Shown piece by piece: positions 60,095 to 64,000 of a stretch of 64,000 nucleotides of DNA. Made by a program: the position numbers and the translations under genes. Source of the stretch: Tabrizicola caldifontis (lineage in GTDB: Bacteria; Pseudomonadota; Alphaproteobacteria; Rhodobacterales; Rhodobacteraceae); the NCBI RefSeq assembly GCF_004762095.1, contig NZ_SIJH01000004.1, positions 62,001 to 126,000 on the forward strand. Direction: 5' to 3'. Position 1 is the first letter of the stretch, and every line of letters begins with the position of its first letter. A model generated the notes under the pieces. The model was not told the DNA's origin. It ran no database searches and saw only the letters and a list, made by a program, of their open reading frames with translations.

Positions 60095-60397
60095 ATGGCC
60101 GAAGTCACCATCGTCTCATGGCGCGACATCCCGGCCCAGGTCATCGTCGGCAAGGGTCGTCGCGGCTCGAAGGTGCAGCTTTCCGAACGCTTCGAACAGG
60201 CCATCGACCGGTGCGCCATGAAGGTCGGGGCGCGTGACACCGACAGCTATCTCGCCGAATGGCGCAAGGCCGTCGTGGCCGAGGTCGAGGGCGACCCCGA
60301 TACCATTGCCGCCGACTGGGCCGCGAAGCTGGAAACCGAATACGACACCAACCGCCTGAAATCGCTGATCGACGCCGAAGGCTGGGCCAAGGCCTGA
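60095..60397 (+). CDS. PF13769 ('virulence factor') small conserved protein
   Basis: A 100-residue protein matching, from memory, the small conserved family labelled virulence factor: ITIVSWRDIPAQVIVGKGRRGSKVQLSERFEQAIDRCAMKVGARDTDSYLAEWR (key landmarks WRDIPAQV, GKGRRGSKVQL and RFEQAIDRCAM). AAGGGG lies upstream of the ATG. The function is unknown. It is the first gene of a trio with a MetF-like reductase (32 bases later) and a corrinoid methyltransferase, an order I recall as common in Rhodobacterales, which points to a role in one-carbon or methionine metabolism rather than virulence. Confidence 0.82.
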   Translation: MAEVTIVSWRDIPAQVIVGKGRRGSKVQLSERFEQAIDRCAMKVGARDTDSYLAEWRKAVVAEVEGDPDTIAADWAAKLETEYDTNRLKSLIDAEGWAKA

Positions 60398-60429
60398 CGC
60401 CCATGCCACCGTCATTGAAGGAGACCGTG

Positions 60430-61347
60430 ATGGCCCTGTTCAACTTCCGCCGCAAGGACGACACCGCCACCGCCACCGGGTCGCTGGAAGCCTTCCTCAA
60501 GGGCTATTCCATCGAGGTCATGCCCCGCACCGCCGAGAAGGTCGAGGATTTCCGCGACATCCTGCCGAGGGGCACCCGCGTCTACATCGCCCATATTGAC
60601 GGCACCCCGATCGAGGACATGGTGGCCACCGCCAGACGCATCACCGGCGAAGGCTTTGCCGTGATGCCCCATTTCCCGGCGCGCATCATCAAGGACAAGG
60701 CCACACTTTTCGACTGGGTCGCCCGCTACCGCGATGCCGGCGTCGAACAGGGCCTGCTCCTGGCCGGCGGCGTCGCGCAGCCCGTGGGCGACTTCCACTC
60801 CTCGATGCAACTCCTTGAATCCGGCGCCTTTACCGGCTTCAAGCGCCTGCATGTCGCGGGTCACCCCGAAGGCAACAAGGACATCGACCCCGACGGCTCC
60901 GACCGCATGGTCATGGAGGCCGCGCGCTGGAAATCCGCCTTCGCCGAACGCACCGATGCGCAGATGGCCATGGCCACCCAGTTCTGCTTCGAGGCCCAGC
61001 CGGTGATCGACTGGGTCAACCGGCTTCAGGCCGAGGGCGTGAAGCTTCCGGTCCATATCGGCATCGCCGGGCCTGCGAAGCTTCAGACCCTCATCAAGTT
61101 CGCCATTGCCTGCGGCGTCGGGCCCAGCCTGCGCGTGCTGCAGAAACGCGCGATGGATGTCACCAAGCTTCTCCTGCCCTACGAGCCGACCGAGATCCTG
61201 CAGGATCTCGCCGCCCACAAGGCCGCGAACCCCGGCTTCGGCATCGAGCAGGTCCACTTCTTCCCCCTCGGCGGTATCAAGACCAATGCCCAGTGGGTGA
61301 CCGAACATGGCGGCGCCTCCGGCGTTCCGGCCAGCGCAACTGCCTGA
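60430..61347 (+). CDS. metF: Methylenetetrahydrofolate reductase (MetF) family protein
   Basis: A 305-residue TIM-barrel flavoprotein of the MetF type. The start at 60430 follows AAGGAG by six bases; the nine-residue longer frame at 60403 is less likely. Recognisable are SIEVMPRTAEKVEDFRDILPRGTRVYIAHIDG (the start of the barrel), QGLLLAGGVAQPVGDFHSSMQLLESGAF, LHVAGHPEGNKDIDPDG, ATQFCFEAQPVIDWVNRLQAEGVKLPVHIGIAGPA, and HFFPLGGIKTNAQW. It would reduce methylene- to methyl-tetrahydrofolate, the methyl donor for the next gene product. It belongs to a divergent alphaproteobacterial branch rather than E. coli-type MetF. Confidence 0.88.
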   Translation: MALFNFRRKDDTATATGSLEAFLKGYSIEVMPRTAEKVEDFRDILPRGTRVYIAHIDGTPIEDMVATARRITGEGFAVMPHFPARIIKDKATLFDWVARYRDAGVEQGLLLAGGVAQPVGDFHSSMQLLESGAFTGFKRLHVAGHPEGNKDIDPDGSDRMVMEAARWKSAFAERTDAQMAMATQFCFEAQPVIDWVNRLQAEGVKLPVHIGIAGPAKLQTLIKFAIACGVGPSLRVLQKRAMDVTKLLLPYEPTEILQDLAAHKAANPGFGIEQVHFFPLGGIKTNAQWVTEHGGASGVPASATA

Positions 61348-61362
61348 GAAAAAGGTTTAGGA

Positions 61363-62343
61363 ATGACCCGTACTGTCATTGAATCCAAGACGAAAACCGT
61401 TGTCATCGGTTTCGACGAACCCTTCTGCGTGATCGGCGAACGCATCAACCCGACGGGGCGCAAGAAGCTGGCCGCGGAACTCGAGGCGGGGAATTTCGAA
61501 ACCGTCATCAAGGACGCGCTGGAACAGGTCGCCTGCGGGGCGACGGTGCTCGACATCAACTCGGGCGCGGTCTTCACCAACAAGATGGCCGAAGACCCGC
61601 GCTATGCCGACAACAACTTCGTCGAGCCGCCCCTGATGAAGGCGCTGATCGAGATCGTGCAGCAGACCGTGGACGTGCCGCTCTGCATCGACTCGTCGGT
61701 CCCCGGCGCGCTCGAGGCGGGACTTCAGGCCTGCGAAGGCCGCCCGCTCCTGAACTCGGTCACGGGCGAGGAGGAACGCCTCGAACTCGTCCTGCCCCTC
61801 GTCAAGAAATACAACGTGCCCGTGGTGGCGATCTCGAACGACGACACCGGCATCTCGCCCGACCCCGATGTCCGCTTCGCTGTGGCGAAGAAGATCGTGC
61901 AGCGCGCCGCCGACCACGGCATCCCCGCGCATGACATCGTGGTGGATCCCCTAGTGATGCCCGTGGGCGCCATGGCCTCGGCCGGCCAGCAGGTCTTTAC
62001 CCTGGTCCGGCGTCTGCGCGAAGAGCTGGGCGTGAACACCACCTGCGGTGCCTCGAACATATCGTTCGGCCTGCCGCACCGCCACGGCATCAACGCGGCC
62101 TTCCTGCCCATGGCGATCTGCGCCGGCATGACGTCGGCGATCATGAACCCCGTCCGCCAGCAGGAGATGGAGGCGATCCGCGCCGCCAACTTCCTGATGA
62201 ACCACGACCCGAACGGCGGCGAATGGATCCGCTTCGCCAAGGTTCTGGAAGCCGTCGAGGGTGGCATGAGCTTCTCCGAAGCCTCCGCCGCCGCCTCCCA
62301 GGCCGCCGGCGGGCGTCGCGGCGGCCGCCGCGGTCGGGCCTGA
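61363..62343 (+). CDS. Methyltetrahydrofolate:corrinoid methyltransferase (stand-alone pterin-binding domain)
   Basis: A 326-residue pterin-binding TIM barrel, equal to the folate module of MetH or AcsE. Landmarks are FCVIGERINPTGRKKLAAEL (about residues 21-40), ACGATVLDINSGAVF, VDVPLCIDSSVPGALEAGLQAC, ILVDPLVMPVGA-like HDIVVDPLVMPVGAMAS, and TTCGASNISFGLPHRHGINAAFLPMAI. It moves the methyl group from methyl-H4folate to a corrinoid protein. A basic Gly/Arg tail (GGRRGGRRGRA) ends the protein. Stand-alone copies form part of a split methionine synthase in some Rhodobacterales; the corrinoid and homocysteine modules are not in this window. Confidence 0.9.
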   Translation: MTRTVIESKTKTVVIGFDEPFCVIGERINPTGRKKLAAELEAGNFETVIKDALEQVACGATVLDINSGAVFTNKMAEDPRYADNNFVEPPLMKALIEIVQQTVDVPLCIDSSVPGALEAGLQACEGRPLLNSVTGEEERLELVLPLVKKYNVPVVAISNDDTGISPDPDVRFAVAKKIVQRAADHGIPAHDIVVDPLVMPVGAMASAGQQVFTLVRRLREELGVNTTCGASNISFGLPHRHGINAAFLPMAICAGMTSAIMNPVRQQEMEAIRAANFLMNHDPNGGEWIRFAKVLEAVEGGMSFSEASAAASQAAGGRRGGRRGRA

Positions 62344-62353
62344 GCGCCTCCCT

Positions 62354-62376
62354 GCCCCCTTGCCAGCCAAGGGGGC
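62354..62376 (+). other. Hairpin downstream of the methyltransferase gene
   Basis: GCCCCCTTG (62354-62362) pairs with CAAGGGGGC (62368-62376) around CCAGC, ten bases after the stop. No T-run follows, so it is a 3'-end stabiliser or Rho-assisted terminator at best. Confidence 0.45.
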
Positions 62377-62573
62377 TCGCGCGCCTTCCCTTCTTCTGTT
62401 CCGCAATGTCCCGGCCAGAGGCGCGCGTGCGGAGCTGCGTCCCCGACGCAACTCCGCGCAACACCTGCCGTGGTGCGGAACGCGCGGCCGCCGTGCTGCG
62501 CGGCGCTTCACCTTTGCGACAGTGCACCCGAAGGCCCGTTGCACCCCGGCCCCGGCCTTGGCACCTTGCCGCC

Positions 62574-63110
62574 ATGCCGCGCCGTCTTGCCCTCGCGCTC
62601 TGTCTGCTTGCCGCCCCGGCCTCTGCCCAGGGCAGCGGCCTGACCATGCCCTTCGATGCCACTGGCCGCGCCGCGCTGGAAACGGCGCTTGATATGGCGG
62701 CGGCATCTCTGGCCAATTCCCTGGTCCTGTCCCGCGACGCGGCCTGGGCCGCCGGCACCCGGCCAATGCCGCCCCATATCCGGCAGGCGCTGCTTGCCTG
62801 GTATCCGGCAGACCTCCTCGACAGCATCGAATACCGCGTGGGCATCGCCGAGGATTCGACGCTGCAATCCCTGGCCATCCGCCATGGCCGGGCCAATGCC
62901 ATCACCCTGATCGACACCATCGTCTTTGCCGACCCGCGCGAGGCCGAGACCGACATTGCGCTTTGGGCGCATGAGGTCAAGCACGTGGAACAGTTCCGTC
63001 GCTGGGGCCTTTCGGGCTTTGCCCGTCGCTACGTCCTCGACCACGCAACGGTCGAGGCCGAGGCCTATGCGATCGGCGACGTGGTGAAGGCCATCCACGG
63101 CGGCGGATGA
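62574..63110 (+). CDS. DUF4157 putative secreted metalloprotease
   Basis: A 178-residue protein. It has a signal peptide (RLALALCLLAAPASAQG) and a DUF4157 domain. TRPMPPHIRQALLAWYPADLLDSIEYRVG (about residues 62-90) matches the domain start. WAHEVKHVEQFRRWG (residues 131-145) carries the zinc-type HExxH signature (His133, Glu134, His137). VEAEAYAIGD near the end could supply the third ligand. DUF4157 is best known from toxin and contractile-injection effectors; here it is a small single-domain periplasmic protein without such neighbours. Substrate unknown. There is no obvious ribosome site. Confidence 0.78.
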   Translation: MPRRLALALCLLAAPASAQGSGLTMPFDATGRAALETALDMAAASLANSLVLSRDAAWAAGTRPMPPHIRQALLAWYPADLLDSIEYRVGIAEDSTLQSLAIRHGRANAITLIDTIVFADPREAETDIALWAHEVKHVEQFRRWGLSGFARRYVLDHATVEAEAYAIGDVVKAIHGGG

Positions 63111-63196
63111 GACCGGTCGAAGGGTCCGGGCCGCCTGGAGGGCCTGGCATGATCCGCCAACCTTTTTCGCACGGAAGGTCCGCCCGACACGAACCG

Positions 63197-63922
63197 CTAA
63201 CCCGCCACCGCACGCAAGGAGGCCGCCCTGGCCGGCGGAACCCGGTCCACCTCGACACAGGTGAAGACATGCAGCGTGTCCAGCTCCCTGTCCACCACCG
63301 CATGATCCGACACCCAGCCCCCCATGCCCAGATAGGTGCGCAGCAGCGGTGGCAGCGCAGCAAGCGATGTACGGCGGTCGGCAACCGGCCCGGCCAGCGC
63401 CGGATAGTCCACCACCTCCGCTGCCCTCTGCCGCGGCAGATGCTCCGCAGGGCCTACGAACTCTGCCGCAAGCAGCGCCAGCCCCGCCCGATGCGCCTGC
63501 CATTCCGCCCCACGAAAGCTGGTACAGCCAACCAGCAGCCCCGCCTGGCCTTCATCCACGATCCGCGTCATCGCGCCCCACGCCAGGCGCAGCACGTCAG
63601 GGTGCACGCCGCCCGAGGCCACACAGAAGCGCCCCATCTCGGCGATGGGCCTGGCATAACCCGCCAGTGGCGCCACATCGTAAAAGCGCGCCGCATAGCC
63701 CTGAGCCAGCCCCGCCCCCCAGCCGAACAGCATGACCCGGAAATAGGCAAGCAGCACCCCGTCGCTCTCGACCACGACATGGGCGGAGAGCGCGTCCTGG
63801 GCATCCCCTTCCCGGCCGGCCCGTCGGGGGAAGGCCGCGCTGCGAAAGGCCATCACGCGGGCCATGTCGGCCCGGCCCCGCGCCAACCGCGCCACCATAC
63901 CGCCCCGCTGAAGTGGCTCCAC
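63197..63922 (-). CDS. olsB: L-ornithine N(alpha)-acyltransferase OlsB
   Basis: A 241-residue GNAT-fold acyltransferase. EMGRFCVASGGVHPDVLRLAWGAMTRIVDE (about residues 95-124) and the characteristic C-terminal LPPLLRTYLGMGGWVSDHAVVDRELDTLHVFTCVEVDRVP (about residues 193-232) identify OlsB, which makes lyso-ornithine lipid from ornithine and 3-hydroxyacyl-ACP. The start is taken as GTG at 63922 with AGGGG almost adjacent; an ATG at 63898 would shorten it by eight residues. Ornithine lipids replace phospholipids under phosphate limitation. The partner olsA is not seen. Confidence 0.85.
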   Translation of the reverse strand: MEPLQRGGMVARLARGRADMARVMAFRSAAFPRRAGREGDAQDALSAHVVVESDGVLLAYFRVMLFGWGAGLAQGYAARFYDVAPLAGYARPIAEMGRFCVASGGVHPDVLRLAWGAMTRIVDEGQAGLLVGCTSFRGAEWQAHRAGLALLAAEFVGPAEHLPRQRAAEVVDYPALAGPVADRRTSLAALPPLLRTYLGMGGWVSDHAVVDRELDTLHVFTCVEVDRVPPARAASLRAVAG

Positions 63923-63975
63923 GCCCCTTTACCCCGCCCCGTCACACTATAGACTGCGTCTCAAAGGAGACCCCG

Positions 63976-64000
63976 ATGGAAAAGATCGTCAAGTCCGATG
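63976..64000 (+). CDS. Start of an unidentified gene (edge of window)
   Basis: AAAGGAG (63963-63969) followed by ATG at 63976 and MEKIVKSD in an open frame to the right edge. The strong ribosome site makes a real gene likely; eight codons are too few to name it. It is divergent from olsB, 53 bases away. Confidence 0.55.

Noticed and set aside
60095-60397. Virulence role for the PF13769 protein (and for the IalB homologue)
   Set aside because: Family names come from distant pathogens; the context here is metabolic or envelope housekeeping.

Overview
The window is chromosomal DNA from a high-GC alphaproteobacterium, most likely of the Rhodobacterales (Rhodobacter/Paracoccus-like). The evidence is the gene content: CtrA next to its small inhibitor SciP, a TakP-type TRAP binding protein, TrmFO, Usg, LpxI, an OlsB-type ornithine-lipid acyltransferase and a free-standing pterin-binding methyltransferase. 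There are no rRNA or tRNA genes, CRISPR arrays, transposases or phage genes. It reads as core chromosome, densely packed, with many 1-4 nt start/stop overlaps.

Layout. 1-468: C-terminal end of bpt (N-degron leucyltransferase). 827-4447: TRAP transporter for organic (probably 2-keto) acids, with dctQM on + converging on a takP-like gene on -. 5066-5974: Na+/Ca2+ exchanger. 6104-9915: acetolactate synthase locus with a clear transcription-attenuation leader, ilvB, a GT87-type membrane glycosyltransferase gene and ilvN. 9999-13279 (-): enoyl-CoA hydratase, ccmH, ccmF. 13460-15834: arginase, KamA-family radical SAM protein, usg. 16024-22171: gyrA, a small unknown gene, trmFO, gluQ, hisI, NifU-like scaffold. 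22301-27940 (-): tiny membrane protein, recG, ligA, ctrA, sciP. 28065-29701: mnmA and a DUF2059 protein.

29661-41523 is one long minus-strand envelope and lipid run, read in the order pyrH, frr, uppS, cdsA, dxr, rseP, bamA, skp, fabZ, lpxA, lpxI, lpxB. It couples translation recycling, isoprenoid and phospholipid precursors, outer-membrane protein assembly and lipid A synthesis. miaA is divergent from it. 42639-49885: an AraC regulator followed by a peptide-type ABC transporter (binding protein, two permeases, double ATPase). 49938-52640: HerA/DUF853 ATPase, a non-coding stretch with two tandem intrinsic terminators (candidate small RNAs) and an IalB-family protein. 52699-55286 (-): lpxD, a dedicated ACP and a beta-ketoacyl-ACP synthase. 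55320-57819: an L,D-transpeptidase divergent from a DUF882/MepK-like peptidase. 57936-59818 (-): rlmE and Ppx/GppA. 60095-62343: PF13769 small protein, MetF-like reductase and methyl-H4folate:corrinoid methyltransferase, probably part of a split methionine synthase. 62574-64000: DUF4157 metalloprotease-like protein, olsB, and the first codons of one more gene.

The points most worth a second look are the ilv attenuator, the two candidate sRNAs between the HerA-like gene and ialB, a dispersed CAAATATCCC-hairpin repeat, the DnaA-box inverted repeat downstream of miaA, the folate/corrinoid gene trio, and the GT87 gene lodged between the two acetolactate synthase subunits.
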